Shown: piece after piece, positions 35,114 through 44,149 of the stretch | Layout: the number at the start of each line of letters is the position of its first letter | Position numbering within the stretch: position 1 is the first letter of the stretch | Assembly (NCBI GenBank): GCA_003330885.1 | Contig: CP030277.1 | Span: 62,001 to 126,000, forward strand | From: Rhodobiaceae bacterium | GTDB lineage: Bacteria; Pseudomonadota; Alphaproteobacteria; Parvibaculales; Parvibaculaceae | Direction of reading: 5' to 3' | Length of the DNA: 64,000 bases | Program-made: the position numbers and the translations under genes | The notes under the pieces: generated by a model | The model's database searches: none | Seen by the model: only the letters and a program-made list of their open reading frames with translations | Told to the model about the DNA's origin: nothing

Positions 35114-36349
35114 ATGGATTCATCCGCCATGACAGAACAGACTTTGTCTGAACCCCAAGCTGCCGAAAGTCGGAAGATCGACACAGCGCTCATCATGACG
35201 GGGCTCATGGCATTTTCCATGGGTCAAACCATGATCTTTGCGATTGCTGGTCCTGCAACGCGGCTGATGGGTCTGGCGGAAACCGACCTCGGGCTCATCG
35301 TTTCACTCGCCGCAGTCACCTACACAATCGCTGTGCCGATATGGGGGCGAGTGAGCGACCGCATTGGCCGCGTGGCCGTAATCTATGTTGGTCTTATTGC
35401 TTATGCCGTTGCGACGGTTGCATTTGCCTATGTCATGCATCTGGGCATGACGGGTGTGCTGCTCGCGCCGATGAGTCTGATGCTGCTCATCGGCATTCGC
35501 ATGAGCCTCACGATTGGCTCTGGCGGTGTGCATCCCGGTGCCACTGCTTTCATGGCTGATATCACAGAGAGTTCAAAACGAGCTGCAGGTGTTGCCATGG
35601 TTGGCGCTGCTTTTGGGTTGGGGGCAATTGTGGGGCCTGTCCTGGCGGGGCTTCTCTCCTCGTTCGGACTTTTATTTCCGCTTTACGCTTCCGCCGTTGT
35701 TGCAGGGATCCTGGGAATTGTCATCGCAGTAAAAGTGCCTGAACCCCAGCGAGCAAGAACAGAAAATGCCGGTCAGATGCCCATGCTTGATCCACGCATC
35801 CGGTCGTTCTTTCTTCTGGCGCTCATCGCCTTCACAACTGTCGCCATCATTCAGCAGACAAGTGCTTTCTATTTCATGGATCGATTTGATCTCAGCCCTG
35901 AGGCGACCGCGAGAAATGTCGGAATCTCTGTTGGCTGCATGTCTCTGGCTATGATGGCGGTGCAGGCTGGACTGATCCAGGTGTTGAAAGTTTCTCCAAA
36001 GTCCATGTTGATTATGGGCTTTGCCGGCACGGCTGCCGGGCTGGCATTGGTTCTCTGGGCGCCATCGCTTGCATTTACCTATGCAGCCTATGCCGTCATT
36101 GGCATTGGTGGTGGGTTGATAAATCCCGGTTTGCTGGCAGGCGCATCGCTGCGGGTGGGGGCAGATCATCAAGGCGCAGTGGCCGGTGTCGTGGCGGCAG
36201 GCATGGGGGCTGGATACATAGTCGGGCCTCTTCTCGGGACCTACCTGTTCTCCCTCAATCTCTTCTACCCATTTACGTTTGCTGTGGTGCTCTCAATCGC
36301 CAGTGTCTTGGCAGCCCTATTCCTTAGAACGCAGCCAAACGCATCGTAA
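35114..36349 (+). CDS. major facilitator superfamily transporter
   Basis: A 411-residue MFS protein with 12 predicted helices. The loop 2-3 motif is VPIWGRVSDRIGRVAVI (G-R-x-S-D-R-x-G-R), typical of drug:H+ antiporters and small-molecule exporters; the second half has GGGLINPGLLAGASL. Start is uncertain: ATG 35114 and ATG 35129 are both in frame without a strong ribosome site. It lies 50 nt after the GPH symporter and might be cotranscribed. Substrate unknown. Confidence 0.85.
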   Translation: MDSSAMTEQTLSEPQAAESRKIDTALIMTGLMAFSMGQTMIFAIAGPATRLMGLAETDLGLIVSLAAVTYTIAVPIWGRVSDRIGRVAVIYVGLIAYAVATVAFAYVMHLGMTGVLLAPMSLMLLIGIRMSLTIGSGGVHPGATAFMADITESSKRAAGVAMVGAAFGLGAIVGPVLAGLLSSFGLLFPLYASAVVAGILGIVIAVKVPEPQRARTENAGQMPMLDPRIRSFFLLALIAFTTVAIIQQTSAFYFMDRFDLSPEATARNVGISVGCMSLAMMAVQAGLIQVLKVSPKSMLIMGFAGTAAGLALVLWAPSLAFTYAAYAVIGIGGGLINPGLLAGASLRVGADHQGAVAGVVAAGMGAGYIVGPLLGTYLFSLNLFYPFTFAVVLSIASVLAALFLRTQPNAS

Positions 36350-36483
36350 GAAACGTCTGAATGAGATTTTGTGTGTGGGGCCCCAATTGGACCGGTTGGT
36401 GGGGCAGCTATTGGCGCTTGAAAGACTGCGGTTGGGCGACAACATATCAGACAACAACCATGTACCAAATCTGAGGGGCGAAC

Positions 36484-36948
36484 ATGTCTGAGGTTAAACT
36501 GACCGGTGGGTGCCAATGCGGTGCCGTAAGATATGTGCTCAACGCGCCGCCGATCATGGCCTATGCGTGTCACTGTACCGAGTGTCAGCGCATCTCAGCC
36601 AGCGCCTTCGCGACATCTTGCGTTATCCTGCAGGACACGATGCACATCGAACAAGGCGAGTTGAGCAGGATAGATTGGACGGTGGAGAGTGGCGCTCATC
36701 GCTATGGTGAGTACTGTGCATCGTGCGGTGTCAGAATCCGCCACGGAAGCGAACCATCACAAGGCATCTATTCGCTGCGCGGCGGAACGCTGGATGACTC
36801 CAAATGGGCAACACCTGCAGCGCACACCTGGCAGTCCAGCGCCCTTGAGTGGTTCACCCCACCCAAAGACGCTCTGTTGTATGACGGGCAGCCGACCGAC
36901 TACGCGCCGATTGCCGAACGCTATGCCAAAGTGATGGGACTCAGCTGA
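36484..36948 (+). CDS. GFA (CENP-V) domain protein
   Basis: A 154-residue zinc-binding protein of the glutathione-dependent formaldehyde-activating (GFA) family. The Cys ligands are visible in GGCQCGAVRY (about 9-16), CHCTECQRISASAF (about 30-43) and YCASCGVRIRHG (about 79-90). In the type member it helps glutathione react with formaldehyde; many members have other or unknown roles. A second GFA protein is at 61.8-62.2 kb. A GAGGGGCG site precedes ATG 36484. Confidence 0.88.
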   Translation: MSEVKLTGGCQCGAVRYVLNAPPIMAYACHCTECQRISASAFATSCVILQDTMHIEQGELSRIDWTVESGAHRYGEYCASCGVRIRHGSEPSQGIYSLRGGTLDDSKWATPAAHTWQSSALEWFTPPKDALLYDGQPTDYAPIAERYAKVMGLS

Positions 36949-36960
36949 GCGCCCAGTCTT

Positions 36961-38112
36961 TTAGGCACTAAGTCCCTCATAGGCAGCTGCGAGAAGTCCC
37001 ATGGCGCGTGGGTCACCGGCAAGATCTGGTCCCATCTGGTTCATCACATAAGCAATGCCGACGCCTGCAGTGGGATCACCCATCACGAAAGATCCGCCCC
37101 AGCCAGAATGTCCGATGGTGGCTTCATTGGGGCCATAGAGAAGTCCACCAACATTGCGCAGCACCCCGGCACCCCAGCTGCCTGGCAGGCCGAGCACCAG
37201 GTCCTCGTTGAAGATCTGTTCGGCTGACAGTTTCTCACGCGTTTCTGGGCTGATGAGCTGTTTGCCGTTAAGCGTGCCGTCGGTTGCAACCGCGCCATAG
37301 AGTTTTGCTAGAGCGCTTGCCGACCCGCGGCCCCCAGCGGAAGAAAGCTCTGCCGCGCGCCAGGCGCGTGTGTTTGGCGCAAGCGCTGACGGCGCGGGGT
37401 TTGCAAAGGTGAGTTTCTGCACATCATTGAGGCCAGCTTCATCAAGCGACTGCGCGTTCTTTGCATCAATCATTTCAGCGATGCGCGGCTCTTCGCTTTC
37501 CGGTAGGCCGATATGAAAGTCCACGTCCCAGGGACCAGCCACTTCTTCGCGGAAGAATTGCCCAATGGTTTTGCCCGTGATGCGTTTCACCAACTCGCCG
37601 GTTGGGAAGGCGAATGTGAGGGCGTGGTAGCCGGAGCGTGTGCCGGGCTCCCAAAGCGGTTCAGCCGCGGCCATGCGGGCAGCCATAGCGTCGTGATCAT
37701 AAAGATCTTCTGTCGTCAGTGGTTCACGGACTGTGGAGACACCAGACTGGTGAGACAGCACCTGACCGACCGTTAGCTGGTCTTTGCCGTGGGCCCCGAA
37801 TTCTGGCCAGTATTTGGAGATCTTGTCATCGTAAGACAACTGACTGCGTTCCACGAGGAGGGCGAGGCAAAGCGCTCCGACAGCCTTTGTGGTCGACCAG
37901 ACATTAGGAAGCGTGTCGCGCTGCCAGTCTTTTGTCTTCGCAGCGTCTGCATGGCCGCCCCAGATATCGACCAGATATTTCCCGTCCTTCCAGATGGCAA
38001 ACGACGCCCCCACTTCACCTGCAGTCGCAAAGTTGTTGGCGAAGGCATCCCGCACCGCCTCAAATCCTGGTGCCACGTCTCCTTTGATATCCAGCGTAGC
38101 TGCGTCCGACAT
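36961..38112 (-). CDS. beta-lactamase-fold serine hydrolase (EstB/class VIII esterase)
   Basis: A 383-residue serine hydrolase of the class C beta-lactamase/transpeptidase fold. The S-x-x-K nucleophile motif is WSTTKAV (about 72-78), the Y-x-x base motif is in SGYHALTF (about 161), and the third motif reads HSGWGGSFVMGDP, the H-S-G-W-G form common in EstB-type esterases instead of K-T-G. There is no signal peptide, so it acts in the cytoplasm. Carboxylesterase is more likely than beta-lactam resistance. It is convergent with the GFA gene, 12 nt away. Confidence 0.87.
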   Translation of the reverse strand: MSDAATLDIKGDVAPGFEAVRDAFANNFATAGEVGASFAIWKDGKYLVDIWGGHADAAKTKDWQRDTLPNVWSTTKAVGALCLALLVERSQLSYDDKISKYWPEFGAHGKDQLTVGQVLSHQSGVSTVREPLTTEDLYDHDAMAARMAAAEPLWEPGTRSGYHALTFAFPTGELVKRITGKTIGQFFREEVAGPWDVDFHIGLPESEEPRIAEMIDAKNAQSLDEAGLNDVQKLTFANPAPSALAPNTRAWRAAELSSAGGRGSASALAKLYGAVATDGTLNGKQLISPETREKLSAEQIFNEDLVLGLPGSWGAGVLRNVGGLLYGPNEATIGHSGWGGSFVMGDPTAGVGIAYVMNQMGPDLAGDPRAMGLLAAAYEGLSA

Positions 38113-38227
38113 GATCTTCTCCCCATTTGTAGTTTGTTTTGAGGAAAGCCTATCGGGTGATTAGGCGTCTGGCCAAACGAAATCTGAAACCTCTAGCGAG
38201 GACCATCAGGGTACGGCAGCGAGGGGC

Positions 38228-38698
38228 CTAGTTAGGCGGATATAGCCGCGCGAGCCGCCTGTGCCTATGCCGAAAAATGGCCGCCACGACGCAGTTGGTC
38301 AGCGGCGACAGAAATCTCAGGCGCGGAATAACCGTCACCACGTCACGTACCTCTGCGCCGTTACCTTGTTCCGTCAAATACCGCTCGTGTCGCCACAGCT
38401 TTTGAAGCAGCGTGTGAGATGTTTCGACAAAATGCGATGGCCCGACGTCATGGAGCACGAAGGTGTGCCGGTCGAACGGCAGAAACCTGAACAACAGGAT
38501 ACATGAGGTGAAAAGCGGCCGGTTGAGCGGAGCCGAGGAAAAATCAAATCCAGCCTGCGGAAAAGTCATTGTGATGAGTGGATTCAGTTCGGCATTTACT
38601 CCGGCAGCAGACGTCATGATCGGCCAAAGTTCGTGCACGGGGCGCCCGACGCGGCTTGTAATATCAATGGCGGGTTTGCGTGACGATGTCTCTCCCAC
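38228..38698 (-). CDS. SRPBCC-like hypothetical protein
   Basis: A 156-residue protein. The start IDITSRVGRPVHELWPIMTSAAGVNAELNPLITMTFP resembles polyketide-cyclase/START-like SRPBCC folds, in which the opening beta strand and helix read like this, and a later GPSHFVETSHTLLQKLWRHERY helix would fit the C-terminal helix. No catalytic residues are assignable. It probably binds a hydrophobic ligand. It follows the EstB gene by about 115 nt with a separate start region. Confidence 0.62.
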   Translation of the reverse strand: MGETSSRKPAIDITSRVGRPVHELWPIMTSAAGVNAELNPLITMTFPQAGFDFSSAPLNRPLFTSCILLFRFLPFDRHTFVLHDVGPSHFVETSHTLLQKLWRHERYLTEQGNGAEVRDVVTVIPRLRFLSPLTNCVVAAIFRHRHRRLARLYPPN

Positions 38699-38793
38699 AG
38701 CGACTTCCCTGCTAAATGCCTGAATTCATCCCCACAGCTAAATGGATGAATCGCAAATGTGCAACCATCAGCGCTTGAGCAGCAGGCAATCAC

Positions 38794-38825
38794 GCAAAGA
38801 AAAACCCCGGCAGTTGCCCGCCGGG
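38794..38825 (-). terminator. terminator of the orphan 156-residue gene (copy 1 of a duplicated element)
   Basis: On the minus strand CCCGGC/GCCGGG form a stem (38806-38811 with 38820-38825), followed by a run of T and TTTCTTTG, 43 nt after the stop of the gene at 38869. These 32 bases are identical to 39443-39474. Confidence 0.85.
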
Positions 38826-38868
38826 TGTCAAATTCTATCGTTTGTGTTTTCCCTTTATGGGGCCAGCA

Positions 38869-39339
38869 TCAACCGACTTTTCCATTCCAGAAAGTGTGCA
38901 GAGGATGACCGTCTATGATTGCAGGTGCGATCTGTGTAAACACGTAGAGGCCATATTCATCGCCAGCTACAGCTAGGTCCTGCATCGAAAGTGTGATTAC
39001 CCAATCATTGGCAAAAGGTCCTTTGGAGGCAATCGCAGCACCAACAGTTGTGCCTCCTGGGTATCCATTTTTAACGATACGAGCCACGAAATTCTGTCCG
39101 GAGCCCAATGGCCCAGCATTTGGTATCCACACCTGTCCCGCAAAAGACACGAGAGCATCAGGTTCTTCGCCTTGGACCGGAGTCCATGTGCCAGTTGAGG
39201 AGTCGTATCGACTTCCTAAGTTATAACCGTTGTGTGGATCTGAGCCGCCTGGCGCTACATCAGGCAGGATGACGTGATTGTAGTTTGCAGCAGTTGGAAG
39301 GGTAATATTTCCAGTGGGGTGTGCACAAAAAGCAATCAT
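38869..39339 (-). CDS. hypothetical protein, possible C1q/tail-fibre-like beta-jelly roll
   Basis: A 156-residue protein with a beta-rich composition. It has regularly spaced glycines and strands (NYNHVILPDVAPGGSDPHNGYNLGSRYDSSTGTWTPVQG, then VSFAGQVWIPNAG and VARIVKNGYPGG), much as in C1q/TNF-like or phage-tail jelly-roll domains. It has no cysteine-rich region, signal or membrane span. GGAGG lies 8 nt before ATG 39339, so it is probably expressed. It sits between aceA and a second copy of the aceA terminator. No function can be assigned. Confidence 0.6.
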   Translation of the reverse strand: MIAFCAHPTGNITLPTAANYNHVILPDVAPGGSDPHNGYNLGSRYDSSTGTWTPVQGEEPDALVSFAGQVWIPNAGPLGSGQNFVARIVKNGYPGGTTVGAAIASKGPFANDWVITLSMQDLAVAGDEYGLYVFTQIAPAIIDGHPLHTFWNGKVG

Positions 39340-39362
39340 GGGTTAGGCCTCCGTTGAAAGGA

Positions 39363-39382
39363 ACGTGTCTCCAATTGGACAC
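39363..39382. promoter_or_regulatory. inverted repeat upstream of the orphan gene
   Basis: CGTGTC at 39363-39368 and GACACG at 39377-39382 flank an 8-nt centre containing the palindrome core CAATTG. It ends 24 nt upstream of the ATG at 39339. It may be an operator or a 5' hairpin. No regulator known. Confidence 0.3.
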
Positions 39383-39442
39383 GCTCTGCAGAGTGTTAAC
39401 TGAAATTGCTGCTTTAAGGTGGAGGTATTGTGGCGAAATCCG

Positions 39443-39475
39443 GCAAAGAAAAACCCCGGCAGTTGCCCGCCGGGG
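39443..39475 (-). terminator. Rho-independent terminator of aceA (copy 2 of a duplicated element)
   Basis: On the minus strand CCCCGGC and GCCGGGG (39469-39475 with 39454-39460) form a 7-bp stem followed by TTTTTCTTTG. It lies 26 nt downstream of the aceA stop. Its 32-nt core matches 38794-38825 exactly. Confidence 0.92.
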
Positions 39476-39501
39476 TTCTCGTAAAGCTATGAGCTTTAAG
39501 A

Positions 39502-40797
39502 TTATTCAGCAGCGTCTGTCTTGAACTGCGCGCTCTCAGTTGACTCACCCAGAGCCGTCGTTGAGCTTTCGCCGCCAGCAGCAGCAACAGAGACCATGTC
39601 GAAATAGCCTGTGCCAACTTCACGCTGGTGACGTGTAGCTGTGTAGCCGTCGCCTTCAGCAGCAAATTCAGCTTGCTGCAGTTCGGAGTAAGCAGCCATG
39701 CCACGATCACGGTAGCCCGATGCGAGCTGGAACATGCCGTAGTTGAGCTGGTGGAAGCCAGCAAGCGTAACGAACTGGTACTTGTAGCCCATTGCTGCGA
39801 TTTCACGCTGGAACTTGGCAATTGTGTCCTTGTCCAGGTTGGCTTCCCAGTTGAAGGAAGGCGAGCAGTTGTAAGCAAGCATCTGGTTAGGATGGTCTTT
39901 GCGAACTTCTTCAGCGAAACGCTTCGCGTCGTCGAGGTTCGGTACAGAAGTTTCCCACCACAAGAGGTCAGCATATTTAGCGAACTGCTTGCCACGAGCG
40001 ATACAGTGATCAACGCCTGTGCCGTCTTTCAGACGATAGAAGCCTTCAGGTGTCCGGCCAGCATCGAAGTCGATGAACTCGTGATCCCGCTCGTCAACGT
40101 CAGACGTGATGAGCTTCGCAGATTCAGCATCTGTCCGAGCCATGATGAGCGTTGGTGTGCCCATAACGTCTGCGGCAAGACGCGCAGCGTTCAGGTTACG
40201 CTCGTGCGCTTTTGTTGGGATAAGAACTTTACCGCCCAAGTGACCGCACTTCTTCTCAGAAGCAAGCTGGTCTTCGTAGTGGACGCCAGCAGCGCCAGCT
40301 TCGATGTAAGCTTTCATGATTTCGAAGCAGTTCAGAGGTCCGCCGAAACCAGCTTCCGCATCAGCAACGATAGGAACGAACCAATCGCGTGTTGCGCCAC
40401 CTTCAGAATGCTCGATCTGGTCGGCACGCTGAAGCGTCTTGTTGATGCGTTTGGCAAGCTCAGGGCCAGCGTTCGCAGGGTAGAGGCTCTGGTCAGGGTA
40501 CATAGCAGAAGCTGTGTTGGCATCTGCAGCAACCTGCCAACCCGACAGGTAGATTGCTTTCAGACCAGCGCGAACCATCTGCATGGCCTGGTTGCCGGAA
40601 AGAGCGCCAAGTGAGTGGATGTAGTCTTCGGTGTGAAGACCTTCCCACAGCTTGTTGGCGCCGCGTGTTGCGAGCGTGTGCTCGATTGGGAAAGAACCGC
40701 GAAGCTTTTCAACTTCTTCAACTGTGTAGTTGCGCTCGACGTCGTCGAAGCGACCAGCTGGGGCGCTAGGGATAATATCGTAGAACGTTTTGCTCAT
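39502..40797 (-). CDS. aceA: isocitrate lyase
   Basis: A 431-residue enzyme that splits isocitrate into glyoxylate and succinate, opening the glyoxylate shunt for growth on acetate and fatty acids. The signature [12 protein letters not shown] (about 191-202) carries the catalytic Cys of K-K-C-G-H. Other clear regions are [35 protein letters not shown] and [16 protein letters not shown]. It is downstream of aceB on the same strand with 60 nt between and its own strong terminator. Codon use looks more biased than neighbours, as expected for a highly expressed gene. Confidence 0.97.
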   Translation of the reverse strand: MSKTFYDIIPSAPAGRFDDVERNYTVEEVEKLRGSFPIEHTLATRGANKLWEGLHTEDYIHSLGALSGNQAMQMVRAGLKAIYLSGWQVAADANTASAMYPDQSLYPANAGPELAKRINKTLQRADQIEHSEGGATRDWFVPIVADAEAGFGGPLNCFEIMKAYIEAGAAGVHYEDQLASEKKCGHLGGKVLIPTKAHERNLNAARLAADVMGTPTLIMARTDAESAKLITSDVDERDHEFIDFDAGRTPEGFYRLKDGTGVDHCIARGKQFAKYADLLWWETSVPNLDDAKRFAEEVRKDHPNQMLAYNCSPSFNWEANLDKDTIAKFQREIAAMGYKYQFVTLAGFHQLNYGMFQLASGYRDRGMAAYSELQQAEFAAEGDGYTATRHQREVGTGYFDMVSVAAAGGESSTTALGESTESAQFKTDAAE

Positions 40798-40857
40798 AGC
40801 ATTGTCCTTTAGTTAGAGGTGACACTCAGTCGAGCTATCGGTTGAGTGGTAGTGCGA

Positions 40858-42483
40858 TTAATTCCCGCTTTTGACGAGAAGTTCATAGGCCGGAAGGGTG
40901 AGAAATTCCTCGCAATCCCGGGATGTTGCCATTTCGGCGAACATAGAGATCGCCTCGTCAAAATGGCCGGATGTCCAACGCTCTTCGCCGAGCGTTTCTT
41001 CAAGTTTCTTCATTTCATCGTCGAGAAGCGTTTCGAAGAGTTCTTTCGTAACCTTCTGCCCGTCAGCAAGATCAACTTCGTGATAGAGCCACTGCCAGAT
41101 CTGCGTGCGGCTGATTTCAGCTGTCGCGGCATCTTCCATGAGATTGTAAAGCGGCACGGCGCCCCGGCCACCAAGCCAGGCTTCAATGTACTGAACACCT
41201 ACACGGCAGCAATCGCGCAGGCCTTCTTCAGTACGCTCGCCTTTATGGGGCTCGATCATCTGCTTCTGAGCGATGTTCACATCCTGGCGCTGGCGGGCGA
41301 GCTGGTTGGTCTCAGGCAGTTTGCCGAAGATTTCACTCACCACATCGACCATGCCCGGGTGGGCAATCCATGTGCCGTCATGACCATTATTTGCTTCACG
41401 CTCTTTGTCTGCGCGGATTTTTGCAAAGGCTGCTTCATTGGCTGCATCGTCGCCCTTCACAGGGATCTGCGCTGCCATGCCGCCCATCGCGAATGCGCCG
41501 CGCTTGTGGCAGGTCTTGATGAGCAACAGGGAGTATGCGGACAGGAATGCGTCGCCCATGCCAACCTGCGCCCGGTCTGGCAGAATGTAGTTCGCATTTT
41601 TTCCAAGGCGCTTGATGTAGCTGAAAATGTAGTCCCAACGACCACAGTTCAGTCCGACAATATGGTCGCGCATTTCGTAGAGAATTTCGTCCATCTCAAA
41701 CGCTGCAGGCAGCGTTTCGATCAGGATCGTGCAGCGCGCGGTCCCAACAGGAAGGCCAAGCGCCTTTTCGGCATGTGTGAAGACATCATTCCACAAGCGC
41801 GCTTCCAGATGGCTTTCCATCTTCGGAAGGTAGAAGTAAGGACCCGTGCCATTGGCTTTGAGGTTTGCATGGCTATGAAAGAGATACATGCCAAAGTCGA
41901 ACATGCCGCCTGACATGTTCTGGCCATCAATTTTCAGATGCGCTTCTTCCAGATGCCAACCGCGAGGACGGACGATAAGAGTTGCCCGCTCACCATTTGG
42001 CAGGGCGTCATATGTCTTGCCATTGGTCTCGTCGGTGAAGCCGATGGTGCCCGCCCACAGATCCATAAGGTTGAGCTGACCGCCGATCATATTGTCCCAG
42101 GTCGGTGACGCGGCATCTTCAAAATCGGTCATGTAGGAGTTGGCGCCGGAATTCAGCGCATTAATAACCATCTTCCGGTTGTCGACAGGACCGGTGATTT
42201 CGATCCGGCGATCCAGCAGATCTTTTGGAATGGGAGAGATTTTCCAGTCGCCATCCCGCACTGATTGAGTTTCAGGCAGGAAGTCGGGCAGTTCACCGGC
42301 GTCGAACCGCTTTTGGCGTTCGGCACGGGCTTCCAGAAGCTCACGACGACGGCCGCCAAAATTCCGTTCCAGATCTGCGACAAAGGCCAAAGCCTCGTCG
42401 GTCAGAACGCGTTCGTATCCTGGCTTCATCGCGCCGACAATCTCGACGCCCTCAACGCTGGACTTCACCTGAGCCTGGCTCAT
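40858..42483 (-). CDS. aceB: malate synthase A
   Basis: A 541-residue malate synthase of isoform A, which condenses glyoxylate with acetyl-CoA to malate. Conserved stretches include TDFEDAASPTWDNMIGGQLNLMD (about 138-160), ARCTILIETLPAAFEMDEILYEMRDHIVGLNCGRWDYIFSYIKRL and GMAAQIPVKGDD. It forms an operon with aceA, transcribed away from the ScfR-type regulator at 42686. The 202-nt region between carries inverted repeats that are candidate regulatory sites. Confidence 0.96.
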   Translation of the reverse strand: MSQAQVKSSVEGVEIVGAMKPGYERVLTDEALAFVADLERNFGGRRRELLEARAERQKRFDAGELPDFLPETQSVRDGDWKISPIPKDLLDRRIEITGPVDNRKMVINALNSGANSYMTDFEDAASPTWDNMIGGQLNLMDLWAGTIGFTDETNGKTYDALPNGERATLIVRPRGWHLEEAHLKIDGQNMSGGMFDFGMYLFHSHANLKANGTGPYFYLPKMESHLEARLWNDVFTHAEKALGLPVGTARCTILIETLPAAFEMDEILYEMRDHIVGLNCGRWDYIFSYIKRLGKNANYILPDRAQVGMGDAFLSAYSLLLIKTCHKRGAFAMGGMAAQIPVKGDDAANEAAFAKIRADKEREANNGHDGTWIAHPGMVDVVSEIFGKLPETNQLARQRQDVNIAQKQMIEPHKGERTEEGLRDCCRVGVQYIEAWLGGRGAVPLYNLMEDAATAEISRTQIWQWLYHEVDLADGQKVTKELFETLLDDEMKKLEETLGEERWTSGHFDEAISMFAEMATSRDCEEFLTLPAYELLVKSGN

Positions 42484-42609
42484 GGTCTCAAACCTCCGCT
42501 GTCACTGGGTGGCCCCTGATCGTAGCGTCAGGGTGCTTTGAGCGGGGTCATACAACTCGCACAATAGAATGTCCAACGATTCATAAGTCATTGAAAATAT
42601 TAAAGTAAA

Positions 42610-42664
42610 AATCTTTACACGATTCCTGTGAGATTCTGTAGTAAATGTAAATCTTGTAAAGATT
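42610..42664. promoter_or_regulatory. inverted repeats between aceB and the ScfR-type regulator
   Basis: AATCTTTACA at 42610-42619 is the inverse of TGTAAAGATT at 42655-42664. A tighter dyad AATCTT-GTA-AAGATT lies at 42650-42664, 22 nt upstream of the regulator ATG. The stretch is A/T-rich against a G+C-rich background. These are good candidates for binding by the neighbouring XRE regulator (auto- and aceBA control), but no binding motif is established for this protein. Confidence 0.5.
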
Positions 42665-42685
42665 GGCAACGGGAAAGCGCGAAAA

Positions 42686-44143
42686 ATGGCGTATGAGAAG
42701 CAGGACAAGAAGGTCTTTGCAGGCCCCCGCGTGCGGCGCCTCCGAAGGGATAAAGGCCTGACCCAGGCCCGCATGGCAGAGGAACTTTCCATCTCCGCCA
42801 GCTATCTGAACCTGATTGAGCGCAATCAAAGGCCGGTTTCTGCCCAGATTCTGCTCCGGATGGCAGATGTCTTCGATGTAGATCTGCGCTCGCTGGGGGG
42901 AGATGAGGAGGCGAGGGCCCTCTCAGCGCTGAAAGAGGTGTTCTCCGACCCGCTCATGCGGGACACCGGCCTTTCCGACCAGGACCTGAAAGAGGTGGCT
43001 GACGCGACGCCGGCGATCGCTGATGCGGTTGCGACCCTGTATCGCTCCTATCAGGAGGCCGTCGAGGCGAGTTCAATGCTGGCAGAGCGTCTGGCAGATC
43101 GGGATGACGACACCACCTCTCAAGGGACGGGCCAGCCCATTGAAGAGGTCCGCGATTTCATCAATGCCCACACCAATCATTTTCCAGAGCTTGATGAGGC
43201 AGCCGAAGACCTTTACGCAAACGCGAAATTGTCGGCGGATGAGCCTTATGTCGCACTGCGCGATTATTTACGCGATACCCATGGTGTGAGCACACGCGTC
43301 GTTCCGTCTGATTTCATGTCGGGTGAACTCCGTCGCTACGACCGACACCGCCAGACCATGTTCCTGTCTGAATTGCTCGATCAGCCCGGCCGGTCCTTTC
43401 AGCTTGCCTACCAGGTTGGCTTTCTTGAACAGGCCAAAACCCTGGAGCAGTTGGTTGAACAATCAGGGTTGAGTGATGATGAGGCGCGACGGCTGCTGCG
43501 CATCGCCCTTGCCAACTATTTCGCAGCGGCTCTGCTCATGCCCTATGACGCGTTTTTTCGTACAGCGCAGGAAACCAAATATGACATTCGATTGCTGGGG
43601 AGACGCTTTGGCACAAGCTTCGAGCAGGTGTGCCATCGGCTGACGACGTTGCAGCGAGCTGGCGCGAGAGGGATTCCCTTCTTCCTCATCCGTGTCGACA
43701 ATGCAGGCAATGTCTCAAAACGCTTTTCGGCAGCAGGGTTTCACTTTGCGCGCTTCGGCGGAACCTGTCCGCGCTGGAATGTGCACGATGCGTTTCGCGT
43801 GCCAGGGCAAGTCTATACGCAGGTCGTCGCCATGGACGATGGCACCCGCTATTTCTCCATCGCCAGAACTGTAAGCCGTGCCGGATCTGGCATTGGCGTG
43901 CCGGGAGACCAATATGTGGTGGGCCTTGGGTGCGATATTTCACATGCGCGTGATTTCGCCTATTCACTAGGGCATGATCTGGACAATGAAGAAGCCGCGA
44001 CGCCCATTGGGGTCAATTGCCGCCTCTGTGAGCGGCTGGACTGCTCTCAACGAGCCTTTCCGCCTCTTAAACGCAAGCTGCATGTCGAAGAACATGTGCG
44101 CGGCGTATCTGCTTTCGGCGCGCCCTCAGATGGAGCGGACTAA
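42686..44143 (+). CDS. XRE-family transcriptional regulator, short-chain fatty-acyl type (ScfR/RamB-like)
   Basis: A 485-residue regulator. An XRE helix-turn-helix (RVRRLRRDKGLTQARMAEELSISASYLNLIERNQRPVSAQ, about 12-50) is followed by an IrrE/DUF955-type domain (about 170-330) and a C-terminal DUF2083 region with a Cys cluster (NCRLCERLDCSQRAF, about 450-465). This architecture is that of RamB of corynebacteria and ScfR proteins, which control acetate, propionate and glyoxylate-shunt genes in response to acyl-CoA levels. Divergence from aceBA strongly suggests it regulates them. The Cys cluster may bind a metal or sense redox state. Confidence 0.9.
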   Translation: MAYEKQDKKVFAGPRVRRLRRDKGLTQARMAEELSISASYLNLIERNQRPVSAQILLRMADVFDVDLRSLGGDEEARALSALKEVFSDPLMRDTGLSDQDLKEVADATPAIADAVATLYRSYQEAVEASSMLAERLADRDDDTTSQGTGQPIEEVRDFINAHTNHFPELDEAAEDLYANAKLSADEPYVALRDYLRDTHGVSTRVVPSDFMSGELRRYDRHRQTMFLSELLDQPGRSFQLAYQVGFLEQAKTLEQLVEQSGLSDDEARRLLRIALANYFAAALLMPYDAFFRTAQETKYDIRLLGRRFGTSFEQVCHRLTTLQRAGARGIPFFLIRVDNAGNVSKRFSAAGFHFARFGGTCPRWNVHDAFRVPGQVYTQVVAMDDGTRYFSIARTVSRAGSGIGVPGDQYVVGLGCDISHARDFAYSLGHDLDNEEAATPIGVNCRLCERLDCSQRAFPPLKRKLHVEEHVRGVSAFGAPSDGAD

Positions 44144-44149
44144 AGCGTA

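Noticed and set aside
38228-39339. Prophage remnant from the jelly-roll-like orphan gene
   Set aside because: No integrase, attachment repeat or other phage gene is next to it; a beta-rich protein alone is not enough.
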